In this document: positions 16,995 through 26,215 of the stretch, one piece after another
Position numbering within the stretch: the stretch's first letter is position 1
Layout of the letters: every line of letters starts with the position of its first letter
DNA from: Acidobacteriota bacterium
Lineage (GTDB): Bacteria > Acidobacteriota > Blastocatellia > Pyrinomonadales > Pyrinomonadaceae
Direction of reading: 5' to 3'
Length of the DNA: 64,000 nt
NCBI GenBank assembly: GCA_018269005.1
Contig: JAFDVK010000003.1
Location: forward strand, 62,001 to 126,000
Made by a program: the position numbers and the translations under genes
The notes under the pieces: model-generated
Databases searched by the model: none
Seen by the model: the letters and a program-made list of their open reading frames with translations, nothing else
Told to the model about the DNA's origin: nothing

Positions 16995-19900
16995 TCAGCG
17001 GATGGAGTTTACCGGGAGATCGGCGTTGATGCCGAACTGCCCGACGCTGAGGGAGCCGTCAGGCTGCGGTATGTACCACGTACCGCTCCGGAAGACGGCC
17101 TGCTCCATACGTCCGTCGCCGTTGTAATCTGCGGGAACGGGCGTATCCGTGGAGACACCGAACTGCATTGCGTGGAACTCCGAGTCGATCGTATCGAGCC
17201 AGTACCAGACGCCTGTCGCCGGACGGAATACGGCGGTATCCGCACGCCCGTCCCCGTCAAGATCTGCTGCAAGAGGCCTGTCGTCCGCCGTTCCGAACTG
17301 TGATACGGACATCGAATAGTTCGAAGAGTTCAGGCGATACCACGTGCCGTCCCGATAGACCGTAAGGTCCGCCCTGCCGTCCGAATCGAAGTCCGCAGGG
17401 ACAGGCCGGTCCGCTGCGATGCCCCATTGGATGGCGGAGTATCCGTTGGCGGAACCGAGCATGTGCCATGTGCCTGTCGAAGGACGATATACGGCAATGT
17501 CCGTATGCCGGTCACCGTCATAATCGGCTGGTACGGGGATATCTCCCGCGGAGCCGAAGCTCATTGCGGTGAACGAACCGTCCGAAGAATTCAGGCGATA
17601 CCAGACGGAGTTCGACGGACGGTAAACCGCAAGATCAGTCCGTCCGTCGCCGTCATAGTCCTCGGCAAGCGGTATATCGCCATCGACGCCGAACTGCACC
17701 GCCCTGACGGAATTCGTCTGGGATTCGAGTATGTACCAGACGCCGCTGGACGGGCGGAATACTGCGAGGTCGGTCTTCCCGTCGCCGTCAAAGTCGCGGA
17801 CGGGCCTCGGGCTGTTGGGCCTTGCGGAAAAGTTCAGGGCGAGGTTCTCGTCCATAAAGTTTATGTGAGCGGCACCGGGCGAGAAGTCATAGCCCTCACG
17901 CTCAGCGACGACGACATAGGACGCACCTGTGCGGACATTATCAAAGACATAGCCGCCGTTGGCGTCCGTCGTAGTCGTCCTGACGCCGCCATAGACGTCT
18001 ATGAGCCTCAGTGTCGTGAACGGCAGCCCGATATTGCCCGCCGTGCTTGTAACGCCGCCGCCAAGATCGGCGTACGCCACCGTCGGCCCTGCACCCACAA
18101 GACGCCCGATGAACGTAACGCGCTTGTTGCGGTTGAGAGTGTTTATCTCATAGTTGGACGGGTTGAAATTGAACCCATCGTGGAGTGCGGCGGTCAAGTA
18201 TGTACCATTCGCGAGTGTATCAGTGAATGCGAAGTAGCCTTCTTGATCGGTCAGGACAAAGCCGTCGCCGTCACCGCTTAAGCCGATTGCCATGCTCACA
18301 AGCGGGTCGCCCACGGTATTGACCGTCCTGCCCGAGATCGAGAAGTCGCCAAGCTTTGTGACGAATGCGTCACTAATGCCGTTATGCTGTGTTTGGAACG
18401 CATCCGGTGTGGTCGGGTAATCGGTTGCGCCGTCATTGGCATATCCCGTCACATAGGTGTTGCCCGATGGATCGACGGCGATGCCATTGCCGATGTCGTT
18501 ACTGCTCCCTCCGATAAAGGTCGAATAGACGAGAGCACCGCCTGTAGTATTCAGCTTTGTGGCAAATACGTCAAAGAGGCCGTTATGGGCTGTGTCATAC
18601 GCTCCCGCCGTGGTCGGGTAATCGGTTGCGCTGTCAATGGTATATCCTGTCACATAGGCACTGCCCGATGGATCGACGGCGATGCCGTTGCCGCGGTCAT
18701 CGCTGCTCCCTCCGATAAAGGTCGAATAGATGAGAGCACTGCCTGTGGTATTCAGCTTTGTGACAAATACGTCATAGCTGCCGTTATGGGTGGTGTCATA
18801 CGCTCCCGCCGTGGTCGGGTAATCGGCTACGCCGTCAAGAGTATCTCCCGTCACATAGGCACTGCCCGATGGATCGACGGCGACGCCATAGCCGATGTCG
18901 TCACCGATCCCGCCGATAAAGGTCGAATAGACGAGAGCGGTCCCGCTTAGGTTCAGCTTTGTGACGAATACGTCGCTGGTGCCATTATGGGTGGTGTCAT
19001 ACGCTCCCGCCGTGGTCGGGTAATCGGTCGTGTCGTCATACGTATATCCCGTCACATAGGCACTGCCCGATGGATCGACGGCGATGCCGTTGCCGAAGTC
19101 AGCGTCGCTCCCACCGATAAAGGTCGAATAGATGAGAGCAGTCCCGCCTGCGTTCAGCTTTGTGACAAATACGTCATAGTTGCCGTTATGGGTGGTGTCA
19201 TACACTCCCGCCGTGGTCGGGTAATCGGTCGCGTCGTCAAAGGTAGATCCCGTCACATAGGCACTGCCCGATGAGTCGACGGCGATGCCGAAGCCGTAGT
19301 CAACGCCGCGCCCTCCGATAAAGGTCGAATAGATGAGAGCAGTCCCGCTTGCGTTCAGCTTTGTGACAAATACGTCATTGCTGCCGTTATGGGTGGTGTC
19401 ATACGCTCCTACCGTGGTCGGGTAATCCGTCGCACCATTAATGGTAATTCCCGTCATATATACGTTTCCCGACGCATCGACGGCGATGCCATAGCCGCCG
19501 TCGTCGCTGCTTCCGCCAAGGAATGTCGAATAGATCAGGCCGGTGCCTGCCGCATTCAGCTTTGTGACAAATACGTCATTGCTGCCGTTCTGTGACGTAT
19601 CAAATGTTCCCGGTGTTGTCGGGAACAATGGCGATGCGGTATAGCCCGTAACATACACATTCCCCGCACCATCGACACCGACCGCTAGTCCAGTATCGTT
19701 TGAGCTTCCGCCCAGAAAGGTCGAGAATGAAAGGTTGCTCAAGTTGACCGAAGGGTCGATCGTAAGCGGCCTCGAACGGTCGTATTCACCGACATCGAAC
19801 CTTACGCGGTCACTTCCGTCGATCACAAAGCGGCTATCGACATCGGAACGCACGCCGCTGCCCGAATCCTGATATGTATATGGCCTTTGCTGGCGTATGT

Positions 19901-20633
19901 CGCCGTACTCAGTGTGGATGAGAAGGTCGCCTTCATCCGTCAATTCGATCTGCTTTGCACCATCGACCTTCCACTCGATCTGTGAAGGGTCAGCGTTCGG
20001 TGCGACGATAAAGTCATACTGCACGCCACCATTCTCCCTGCCGTGCCAGACCATATCGATCCCCGGATAGACGCCGTCCGTCCTCAAGCCCTGATAGTTC
20101 GGGATGTTCGTTCGCCAGTTCTCCTCTGTGCCCTTGAAATAGTTCGTACGGTGTGCGAGGGCGTCAGACCCTCTGGATGTCGTGTTCGCAGCCGCCCCTT
20201 CAAGCCGCATATAGACGGCCGTCGCCATATGCGGAGGCTTCGGAGTGTTCTGATCCGGGGAGCGCATATCGGCGGGCGAGGGCCTGCTGCCTTCTTGCAT
20301 CGGTTCGTGGACGACATAGACCGCATCCGTCGCCGTTACAAATAGGTCAAGCCCGTGCGTCCCGCGTGCAAGGAACCGCACACGTTCATCGAACTGTCCC
20401 TGGTTTTCCTCGAAATAGACCGGGATATTCCCAAGATCCGCCTTTGGCTGCTGTTTTGTGCTCAGCTCAACGGCACTCTTTTCAGGTGCCGCCGCGGCCT
20501 TCGCCTTTGTCTCCGAGTCGCTAAACGAGACAAAGTACCCAAGAGCGGCCAAACCCGCCGCTGCCAATATCCCAACAAGCTGCCTTTTCACAGCACTCTT
20601 TCGAGTTCTTAGATCATTTCCGTCGGGTCTCAT
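16995..20633 (-). CDS. large exported SBBP / FG-GAP repeat protein
   Basis: This 1212-residue protein has an N-terminal membrane or signal segment (LVGILAAAGLAALGYFVSF, about 18-36). A conserved N-terminal domain follows (IPVYFEENQGQFDERVRF, similar to DUF7948). Then come seven SBBP-type beta-propeller repeats of 67 residues (about 310-760, DVFVTKLN..GTALIYSTFIGG). Next are two carboxypeptidase-regulatory-like beta-sandwich segments (ISGRTVN.., about 770-940). The C-terminus has six FG-GAP/VCBS-like calcium loops (DFDGDGKTDLAVFRPS, DYDGDGRTDLAVYRPS and so on). It is likely displayed on or secreted from the cell surface, as an adhesin or structural protein. A good Shine-Dalgarno (AAGGAGAG) precedes the ATG. 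Confidence 0.88.
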   Translation of the reverse strand: MRPDGNDLRTRKSAVKRQLVGILAAAGLAALGYFVSFSDSETKAKAAAAPEKSAVELSTKQQPKADLGNIPVYFEENQGQFDERVRFLARGTHGLDLFVTATDAVYVVHEPMQEGSRPSPADMRSPDQNTPKPPHMATAVYMRLEGAAANTTSRGSDALAHRTNYFKGTEENWRTNIPNYQGLRTDGVYPGIDMVWHGRENGGVQYDFIVAPNADPSQIEWKVDGAKQIELTDEGDLLIHTEYGDIRQQRPYTYQDSGSGVRSDVDSRFVIDGSDRVRFDVGEYDRSRPLTIDPSVNLSNLSFSTFLGGSSNDTGLAVGVDGAGNVYVTGYTASPLFPTTPGTFDTSQNGSNDVFVTKLNAAGTGLIYSTFLGGSSDDGGYGIAVDASGNVYMTGITINGATDYPTTVGAYDTTHNGSNDVFVTKLNASGTALIYSTFIGGRGVDYGFGIAVDSSGSAYVTGSTFDDATDYPTTAGVYDTTHNGNYDVFVTKLNAGGTALIYSTFIGGSDADFGNGIAVDPSGSAYVTGYTYDDTTDYPTTAGAYDTTHNGTSDVFVTKLNLSGTALVYSTFIGGIGDDIGYGVAVDPSGSAYVTGDTLDGVADYPTTAGAYDTTHNGSYDVFVTKLNTTGSALIYSTFIGGSSDDRGNGIAVDPSGSAYVTGYTIDSATDYPTTAGAYDTAHNGLFDVFATKLNTTGGALVYSTFIGGSSNDIGNGIAVDPSGNTYVTGYANDGATDYPTTPDAFQTQHNGISDAFVTKLGDFSISGRTVNTVGDPLVSMAIGLSGDGDGFVLTDQEGYFAFTDTLANGTYLTAALHDGFNFNPSNYEINTLNRNKRVTFIGRLVGAGPTVAYADLGGGVTSTAGNIGLPFTTLRLIDVYGGVRTTTTDANGGYVFDNVRTGASYVVVAEREGYDFSPGAAHINFMDENLALNFSARPNSPRPVRDFDGDGKTDLAVFRPSSGVWYILESQTNSVRAVQFGVDGDIPLAEDYDGDGRTDLAVYRPSNSVWYRLNSSDGSFTAMSFGSAGDIPVPADYDGDRHTDIAVYRPSTGTWHMLGSANGYSAIQWGIAADRPVPADFDSDGRADLTVYRDGTWYRLNSSNYSMSVSQFGTADDRPLAADLDGDGRADTAVFRPATGVWYWLDTIDSEFHAMQFGVSTDTPVPADYNGDGRMEQAVFRSGTWYIPQPDGSLSVGQFGINADLPVNSIR
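18370..19640 (-). repeat. seven tandem 201-bp coding repeats
   Basis: The phrase CCGTTATGGGTGGTGTCATA or a close variant recurs at about 18380, 18581, 18782, 18983, 19184, 19385 and 19586, an exact 201-base (67-codon) period. The inner copies are nearly identical, with differences mostly at single codons, which fits recent unequal recombination. This is part of the SBBP gene, not an independent element. Confidence 0.92.
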
Positions 20634-20865
20634 ATACTCTCCTTATAGTTCCGAAACGATCGTGCTCCGGAATCCAGTCGTGCCAAACCTTGTGAGAGTA
20701 TCTGCCGACACCAAAAGCCATCTATGCCAAGCCCTTCCGCATAGCTGTATAATGCAGAAGGGTCATTTAGCCCGTATCCCTTTGTACACCTTGATTACGG
20801 GAATTCTACACCGATTTTGTTCGTTTGCAAGCGAAAAGGAACCTCACCCCACAACCAAACAAGAA
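20634..20865. other. upstream region of the SBBP gene
   Basis: This gene-free stretch must hold the promoter of the minus-strand SBBP gene. It includes an imperfect hairpin (CTTCCGCAT near 20733 with ATGCAGAAG ending near 20760) with a TATAAT-like word in the loop on the plus strand. No firm promoter assignment is possible. Confidence 0.35.
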
Positions 20866-20902
20866 CCGGCCAGATCTCTGACAAGGAGAGATCTGGCCGG
20901 TC
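20866..20902 (-). terminator. intrinsic terminator after the DUF6335-like gene
   Basis: ACCGGCCAGATCTCT (20866-20880) and AGAGATCTGGCCGGT (20888-20902) form a perfect 15-bp stem with a 7-base loop. On the minus strand it lies 20 bases after the stop of the 120-residue gene and is followed by TTCTTGTTTGG. Confidence 0.88.
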
Positions 20903-20922
20903 CGAATAACGCTGGTTGAGGC

Positions 20923-21285
20923 CTATTCTTCGGCGGACGCCGGATCGAGTTCCCAGCGATCTTCGTCGCGATGTTCGAGCTTGCCGAGAACGTCCACAGG
21001 TTCGTTGTCCTGGAACGTGACGCCGTAGGCTTCGCCGATCTCCTCGACCACGTCCTGGTCCGGAGTCGGGCTGCTGCCGCCGGCCGCTTCGTCGCCGACA
21101 TCGTCGGCATCTTCCCAAGCAGCGTCGATATCGCCGCCGGAAAGTGCCGGCGACGTGTTTGTGTATTGCTCGAGCTTCTCGATAAGCTGCTCCTGCGCCC
21201 CTTGATTCACCTTGTCCGCGTCCGCAAAGATCTCCTTGATCGCGGGATCGGTCTCTATGCCGTCGAACCTATTGTCTTTTGTCAT
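20923..21285 (-). CDS. DUF6335-like acidic protein
   Basis: The 120-residue acidic protein carries TSPALSGGDIDAAWEDA, then GDEAAGG.SPTPDQD, VVEEIGEAYGV, QDNEPVDV and a terminal RDEDRWELDPAS. From memory this matches the uncharacterised DUF6335 family, best known from cyanobacteria. No catalytic or membrane features are seen, and the function is unknown. The gene lies 15 bases downstream of the membrane-anchored gene at 21301 and ends at a strong terminator, so the two form a small operon. Confidence 0.75.
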   Translation of the reverse strand: MTKDNRFDGIETDPAIKEIFADADKVNQGAQEQLIEKLEQYTNTSPALSGGDIDAAWEDADDVGDEAAGGSSPTPDQDVVEEIGEAYGVTFQDNEPVDVLGKLEHRDEDRWELDPASAEE

Positions 21286-21300
21286 GAACTCTTACTCCTG

Positions 21301-21690
21301 TCAGAGAATATTTGACGGACGGCGTCCGCTGTGGGCGATACGATAACGCTGTTCGGATATCCGCATCTCGGGGCGGGAAGCGGCCCGCACCTCTCGCTTT
21401 TGAAGATCGCGTTCCGCGATCAACGGATCTCTGCCAAGGCTGATCTTTGCCGAGGTCTTATCTGAGACCGTGCTCGAAATCGCAGAACTCACTTCCGGCG
21501 GCCTTTCGGAAGCCGGGACAACGCGGCCCTCTCGTTTTGGTCGCTTGGTTATTAGACGTCGAAGGTCGGCACCACTTAATGGAGTGACGAAAAGTGCGGC
21601 AGCGGCACCGATGGCTGCCCCGAGTAAAAGAAATAATGAGACGCGGCTTCCCCCACCGCGTCGCTTCGATGTTGCTGAATTTGATTGCAT
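21301..21690 (-). CDS. small single-span membrane protein (YtxH-like)
   Basis: The 129-residue protein has a short basic N-terminus and one membrane helix (SLFLLLGAAIGAAAALFVTP, about 18-37). The following SGADLRRLITKRPKREG resembles the YtxH/general stress protein pattern (membrane helix, then a TP.sG..LR motif). The remaining tail is polar and charged. A strong GGGAGG lies 9 bases before the ATG. YtxH-type proteins are induced by stress in Bacillus, but here the function is unknown. It is the first gene of the unit with the DUF6335-like gene. Confidence 0.65.
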   Translation of the reverse strand: MQSNSATSKRRGGGSRVSLFLLLGAAIGAAAALFVTPLSGADLRRLITKRPKREGRVVPASERPPEVSSAISSTVSDKTSAKISLGRDPLIAERDLQKREVRAASRPEMRISEQRYRIAHSGRRPSNIL

Positions 21691-21955
21691 TGTGTGGGTC
21701 CTCCCATATCCCTTGAATACTCTTATGATGGGTGAATATATTTCGCCCTATTCTGAAGTTTAGCACCACTTTGCGTAAAGAGGGTAATGCAGGCGACAAA
21801 GAACGAACTTTACCGAAGATAATATTTCGCGAAAGGCGTCAGCGGCCATAATTCTCTATTTTGCGAGACTCTTTCGGCTGCCGTTTCATTGATTTTTCGA
21901 GGGCTAAATGCTTTTATTGAGATGACAGCAACTTTGCAGGTATCTGTACATCTTT

Positions 21956-23236
21956 ATGCCTCATTCATTCAAATTGCCGCCGTTGAACCTCGAACAATTT
22001 TCGCTCGATAACGGCCTTCGAGTCGTGCTGGACCGCGATGATTCGATCCCGGTCGTTTCGATGGCCGTTTACTACGACGTCGGGTCGCGAAACGAACGCG
22101 GCGACCGCACGGGTTTCGCACACCTCTTCGAGCATATGATGTTCCAGGGCTCGGAGAACGTACCCAAGGCCGGACATTTTCAATACATTATGAAGGCCGG
22201 CGGCACGATGAACGGCACAACGTCGAGCGAACGGACGAATTACTACGAAACGCTGCCGGCGGATCAGCTTCCGCTCGGGCTTTGGCTCGAGTCGGACAGG
22301 ATGCGGTCGCTCGCCGTAACGCAGGAGAATCTCGATAACCAACGCGAGGCCGTCAAGGAAGAGAAGCGTCTTCGCTACGACAATCAGCCTTACGGGCAGA
22401 TCTTCGACCTGATAAGCTCGATGATCTACAAGAATTTTGCGAACTCACATTCGACGATCGGTTCTATGGAGCATCTTGACGCCGCATCGGTCGAAGATGT
22501 GCAGGAGTTCTTCCGCATATATTACGCACCGAACAACGCGGTCTTGGTCCTTTCGGGGGCATTTGACCCGAACACGGCCAAAGAGCTGATCGAGAAATGC
22601 TTTGGAGACATCCCGAGCCAGCCGGCACCGCCCGCGATCAATGTCGAAGAACCCGGCGAGGTCGCGTCGAATTACAGCGAATGGCATGATCCGCTCGCTC
22701 CTTTTCCCGCGTTCCTGATCGGCTGGAAGATACCGCAACGCGGCACCGAGGAATTCAGGGCGCTTTATCTCGCCGGCAAGGTGCTTTACGACGGCGACAG
22801 CTCGCGGCTCTATCAAAAGCTCGTAAAAGGCGACGAATCCGTGATCCAGCTTTTTGGTTTTACGGACGAAAGACGCGGGCCTTCGAGCATTTTTGTCGGT
22901 GCGATACCGAAACCCGACGAAGATCTGAGCGCGATCCGCGAGACGATAATGAACGAGATACGCGATCTTTCGGTCCACGGCCCGACGCCATCGGAAATGG
23001 AGAAGATCGAGAACCAGCTTCTCAACGATGCCGTCCGCACGCGGCAGTCATCCCTTGCGAGGACGCAGCAGATCGCGGAATTTGCTCTCTACGATAACGA
23101 CCCCAATTTTTTTAACTCAGAACTCGACAGCCTGTTGAAGATATCTGCCGAACAGATAAAGCTGGCTGCCGCAAAGTTCCTAAATACAGATAATCGTGCC
23201 TTGTTGGATGTCGTTCCGGCAGGCAGCGGAGCATAG
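21956..23236 (+). CDS. M16 family zinc peptidase, catalytic member
   Basis: The 426-residue protein has the inverted zinc motif HLFEH (56-60) with the downstream Glu in the AVKEEKRLR block (about 135-145), so it should be active. The C-terminal half is the second M16 domain. There is no export signal. The next gene is a second M16 protein lacking the zinc motif. Such active/inactive pairs form heterodimers in known bacterial M16B and mitochondrial processing peptidase families. The substrate is unknown. Confidence 0.93.
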   Translation: MPHSFKLPPLNLEQFSLDNGLRVVLDRDDSIPVVSMAVYYDVGSRNERGDRTGFAHLFEHMMFQGSENVPKAGHFQYIMKAGGTMNGTTSSERTNYYETLPADQLPLGLWLESDRMRSLAVTQENLDNQREAVKEEKRLRYDNQPYGQIFDLISSMIYKNFANSHSTIGSMEHLDAASVEDVQEFFRIYYAPNNAVLVLSGAFDPNTAKELIEKCFGDIPSQPAPPAINVEEPGEVASNYSEWHDPLAPFPAFLIGWKIPQRGTEEFRALYLAGKVLYDGDSSRLYQKLVKGDESVIQLFGFTDERRGPSSIFVGAIPKPDEDLSAIRETIMNEIRDLSVHGPTPSEMEKIENQLLNDAVRTRQSSLARTQQIAEFALYDNDPNFFNSELDSLLKISAEQIKLAAAKFLNTDNRALLDVVPAGSGA

Positions 23237-23256
23237 ACCGCCAGAGCATAATTTTA

Positions 23257-24630
23257 ATGAACCCGGAATTTAGAAAACATCCGCCAGAATCACTCGCTTC
23301 GGTTCCTTTCGACATACCGAGGCCTTTTGAGACGACGCTGTCGAACGGCCTTCGAGTCGTGATCTTTGAGAATGAAAGGCTGCCGTTGGTAAGCTATCGC
23401 CTCGCTTTCTTCGCCGGTGATATCGACGAAACAGAGAACGGCCGCGGCCTTGTGTCCGCGATGGCTCTTCTGCTGACCGAAGGCACGGAAAATTATTCGA
23501 GCCAGCAGCTTGCCGAAAAGATCGAACGTCTTGGAGCGGGCATATCGGCCCATTCATCTTTTGATTTTACGACCATTTCTGCATCGTCGCTTTCGTTTTA
23601 CACCTCGGCGATCTTTGAGATGCTTTCTGAGATCATCCTGAAGCCGACGTTTCCGGAAAGCGAGATCGATCTTTATAGGCGAAATCTCCTTGAGAATCTG
23701 AAGTTTCAGCGATCGCAGCCGCCGTTCCTTGCGTCGGAACAGGCTGCGAGGCTTATTTACGGAAAGCATCCGTATTCGCACGTCTCGCTCAAACCTGCTG
23801 ACGTTGAACGCATCGACCGCGAAAGCCTCCAGCGGACGCATCGCAAGGTCCTGGTCCCGAACAATGCAGTGATGCTGATCGTCGGCGACGTTCGCCGCGA
23901 CGAGGTGATAAAGGAACTCGAACAGCATCTTGACGGCTGGCAGCCGGGAAGTGCGCCGGTGCGAAATTTTCCGGAGGTGCCGAAGCGAGAGAAGCGTTCG
24001 ATCACGGTCGTCGATCGTCCGGGTTCGAGCCAATCGAACATCGTGATCGCAAACTCGGGATTCGACCGATCATCGCCCGATTACTTCGCCTCGCTCGTGA
24101 TGAATCAGGTGCTCGGTGCCGGCGCATCATCGCGGGTCTTTATGAACCTGCGCGAGGAAAAGGGCTACACGTACGGTGCATACACGCGAATGGACGCACG
24201 ATCATTGGCGGGTGACATCGAAGCGACCGCCGAGGTCCGCAACGACGTAACGGGCGAGAGCATCTCGGAATTCTTTAAGGAATTCGAGCGAATTCGCGAT
24301 GAAAAGGTCGAAGCGGAAGAACTTTCAGATGCCCAGAGCTTTCTGACCGGAGTATTTCCGATCCGGGCCGAAACGCAGGAAGGCCTAACTTCGCTTTTGA
24401 TCAATCGCGAACTCTACGGACTGCCGGAAGATTATTTGGAGACGTATCGCGAACGGGTCAAGTCAGTGACGGCAGACGAGGTGATGGATGCTGCCCAAAA
24501 ATACATTCGTCCCGCGGAGATGGCGATCGTTGTCGTTGGCGATGCCGCTTCCGTCGTCCCTCAGATAAAGGAATTTGCACCGACGGTCGAGGTCTTCGAT
24601 ACGGATGGCAGCCTGATCGAATCGCAGTAA
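23257..24630 (+). CDS. M16 family peptidase-like protein, non-catalytic member
   Basis: The 457-residue protein aligns in layout with the gene before it, but the zinc motif position reads GLVSAMALLLTEG instead of HxxEH, so it cannot bind zinc in the normal way. The second half keeps VMNQVLGAGASSRVFMNLRE and EKGYTYGAYTRMDARS, the R/Y-type substrate-binding motif that the non-catalytic partner supplies in M16B heterodimers. It begins 20 bases after the active member and is probably its obligate partner. Confidence 0.92.
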   Translation: MNPEFRKHPPESLASVPFDIPRPFETTLSNGLRVVIFENERLPLVSYRLAFFAGDIDETENGRGLVSAMALLLTEGTENYSSQQLAEKIERLGAGISAHSSFDFTTISASSLSFYTSAIFEMLSEIILKPTFPESEIDLYRRNLLENLKFQRSQPPFLASEQAARLIYGKHPYSHVSLKPADVERIDRESLQRTHRKVLVPNNAVMLIVGDVRRDEVIKELEQHLDGWQPGSAPVRNFPEVPKREKRSITVVDRPGSSQSNIVIANSGFDRSSPDYFASLVMNQVLGAGASSRVFMNLREEKGYTYGAYTRMDARSLAGDIEATAEVRNDVTGESISEFFKEFERIRDEKVEAEELSDAQSFLTGVFPIRAETQEGLTSLLINRELYGLPEDYLETYRERVKSVTADEVMDAAQKYIRPAEMAIVVVGDAASVVPQIKEFAPTVEVFDTDGSLIESQ

Positions 24631-24738
24631 AAGCGGGGAGTTTTGAGTTGCGGCCTCGTGGGAGTTTGTTTTGCCACCCCATGGAGGAGAGCGGCGTGAC
24701 GCGCTTTTGCCGCAACCCAAAACATTGTGGCTGAAACC
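24631..24738. other. spacer with possible stem-loop
   Basis: The spacer between the converging M16 and Rad52-like genes contains GTTGCGGC (24647-24654) complementary to GCCGCAAC (24709-24716), and also AAAAGCG (24629-24635) complementary to CGCTTTT (24702-24708). It may act as a terminator, but the loop is long and I am not sure. Confidence 0.35.
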
Positions 24739-25434
24739 TTAGCTGGCCCGACGCATAGGCTGAACCGTGCCGCCGCGATGCGAGATCGTCTGCAGATGAT
24801 CGATCAGATCAGAGGCTGCACGTTTTGAGAGCTCTTCGACCGAACAATGCATCATCTCTCTGCACTCACCATCAACATCGACGCCTGAATTCCTGCCGAT
24901 CGAACGGATCATTCCAAGCTGCTTGGCCGTGACCATATCTCCAAGGCTGCGGGCGATCGGATCTGCGATCTCAGGCGTTCGGGGCTCACTTTCGGCTTCG
25001 GCGATCTCGTCGAATTCCTTTTTATACAGCTCGCGAGCGATGCCGAATTTCACCGCCGCACGTTTCAAGGCGTCGTGTTCGGCCTTCTTTATCCCCGTCT
25101 CGCTCGTCGCACGGCCGGTCCCGATGCCTTCGCGGGTCACGCCATCGATCGTAATCGCGACGGTGACCGTCATAATGTCGCCGATCGGGCGTAGGTCGCG
25201 GATCTCGTGCTGCCAGTTCGGTGCCTTATCGTCGAGAATGTCTGCGACCGTGTGCCATTCGACATAATCGACCATTTGCGTATGGCCATTGCGGTCGCGC
25301 ATTCCCGCACGTCTGCGGATCAGATGCGGATCGACCGTCTCGCTCAATCCCTTCAGCGTCGTCGAGAAATCGACGACATTCGACAGCTCGGGCTCCTGCC
25401 CGCTTCTATTCTTTTGGATAGTGTTGTTCTTCAT
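24739..25434 (-). CDS. Rad52/Rad22/DdrA-like single-strand annealing protein
   Basis: The 231-residue protein resembles the Rad52/22 family (including DdrA of Deinococcus), which binds single-stranded DNA ends and promotes annealing. Visible blocks are a LS.TVDPHLIRRRAG entry, YVEWHTVADILDDKAPNW, VTVAITIDGVTREGIGTGRA, and IKKAEHDALKRAAVKFGIARELY, the classic core (about 30-150). The C-terminal region looks like a separate helical domain. The ATG at 25434 is chosen for its AGGAG Shine-Dalgarno; an in-frame start at 25575 would add 47 unrelated residues. It is divergent from an XRE regulator with repeated sites between them. Confidence 0.85.
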   Translation of the reverse strand: MKNNTIQKNRSGQEPELSNVVDFSTTLKGLSETVDPHLIRRRAGMRDRNGHTQMVDYVEWHTVADILDDKAPNWQHEIRDLRPIGDIMTVTVAITIDGVTREGIGTGRATSETGIKKAEHDALKRAAVKFGIARELYKKEFDEIAEAESEPRTPEIADPIARSLGDMVTAKQLGMIRSIGRNSGVDVDGECREMMHCSVEELSKRAASDLIDHLQTISHRGGTVQPMRRAS

Positions 25435-25630
25435 TGTGAAAATTTCTCCTAGTGTGTTGTTCGACCTTCGGATCTCGACGTTCGTCTCGGCTTCCATGCT
25501 ATCGGGCCGCCTGCTGCCCGAATGGAACTCCACCGTCTTAAACCTCCGATCCTGTTCGCGAGAGCCTACAGGCATTTGGCTTCTCGCTCAGCTTTTCAAA
25601 TCTCATCATAGATACAACGTCTTTACAGTT

Positions 25631-25708
25631 GTTGCATCTACGAAACATCGTATCAGACAAATTTATTTGTTGCAAGTGCGAAACAAGGTGTTGCAATTAA
25701 AATTTTCG
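25631..25708. promoter_or_regulatory. repeated operator-like sites between the Rad52-like gene and the XRE regulator
   Basis: GTTGCATCTACGAAAC (25631-25646) and GTTGCAAGTGCGAAAC (25669-25684) match at 13 of 16 bases. A third half-copy, GTTGCAATTAAAATTTTCG, begins at 25690, 21 bases (two helical turns) after the second. They lie in the only spacer shared by both divergent genes. That makes them good candidates for binding sites of the XRE regulator. Confidence 0.55.
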
Positions 25709-25779
25709 TGTGTTATGTTTTATACGTGAAACGCATTGTGCATCTTTGCACGAACACTCATGGAGGATGAGGAGAACCT

Positions 25780-26175
25780 ATGGTCTTCAAGAACGACAGT
25801 CTTATTGACACAAATGAATTAGGCAAAGCTATCCGCCGACGCAGGCAGGAATTGAAGCTCAGCCTTCGGGATGTGGGCGACGTTACGCAGGTCTCTGCTT
25901 CGACGCTTTCGCGTATTGAGAGCGGAAAGGGAAGGCCGGATGCCGAGAACATCGCCCGGATCACGCAATGGCTTGATATGCCGGTCGATCGCGTGATGAA
26001 AAAGCAGGCGGGAGCCGACGTTGAGCCGGTTGTTTATTATCCGCACGAATCGACGCCCGAGATCGTTTCGGCACATTTGCGTGCGGACAAGAACCTTTCG
26101 GCCGAAACAGCGGATGCTCTTTCGGAGCTTTTCCGGGTCGCATACTCGCAGTTCAGCGGCAGCAAGGGCAAGTGA
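25780..26175 (+). CDS. XRE-family helix-turn-helix regulator
   Basis: The 131-residue protein has a clear Cro/C1-type helix-turn-helix (about 12-68): LGKAIRRRRQELKLSLRDV, then SASTLSRIESGKGRP with the typical S.iE.G recognition end. The C-terminal half (about 75-131) is a small helical region, perhaps for dimerisation. The ATG has a strong GAGGAG. It faces away from the Rad52-like gene, with repeated sites in the shared spacer. The simplest model is autoregulation plus control of the repair gene. There is no peptidase domain of the ImmA/IrrE kind in the window. Confidence 0.88.
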   Translation: MVFKNDSLIDTNELGKAIRRRRQELKLSLRDVGDVTQVSASTLSRIESGKGRPDAENIARITQWLDMPVDRVMKKQAGADVEPVVYYPHESTPEIVSAHLRADKNLSAETADALSELFRVAYSQFSGSKGK

Positions 26176-26215
26176 ATCAGTTAAAGTGAAGTCTCAAGAA
26201 ACTTAGGTCAAATAT

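Noticed and set aside
17427..18281. 284-codon open frame on the plus strand, and similar frames to 19595
   Set aside because: They are antisense to the repeat-rich SBBP gene; their apparent repeats only mirror the coding repeats.
18370..19640. Regularly spaced repeats that could suggest a CRISPR array
   Set aside because: The 201-base units are in frame, encode propeller blades, and have no short repeat/unique spacer structure.
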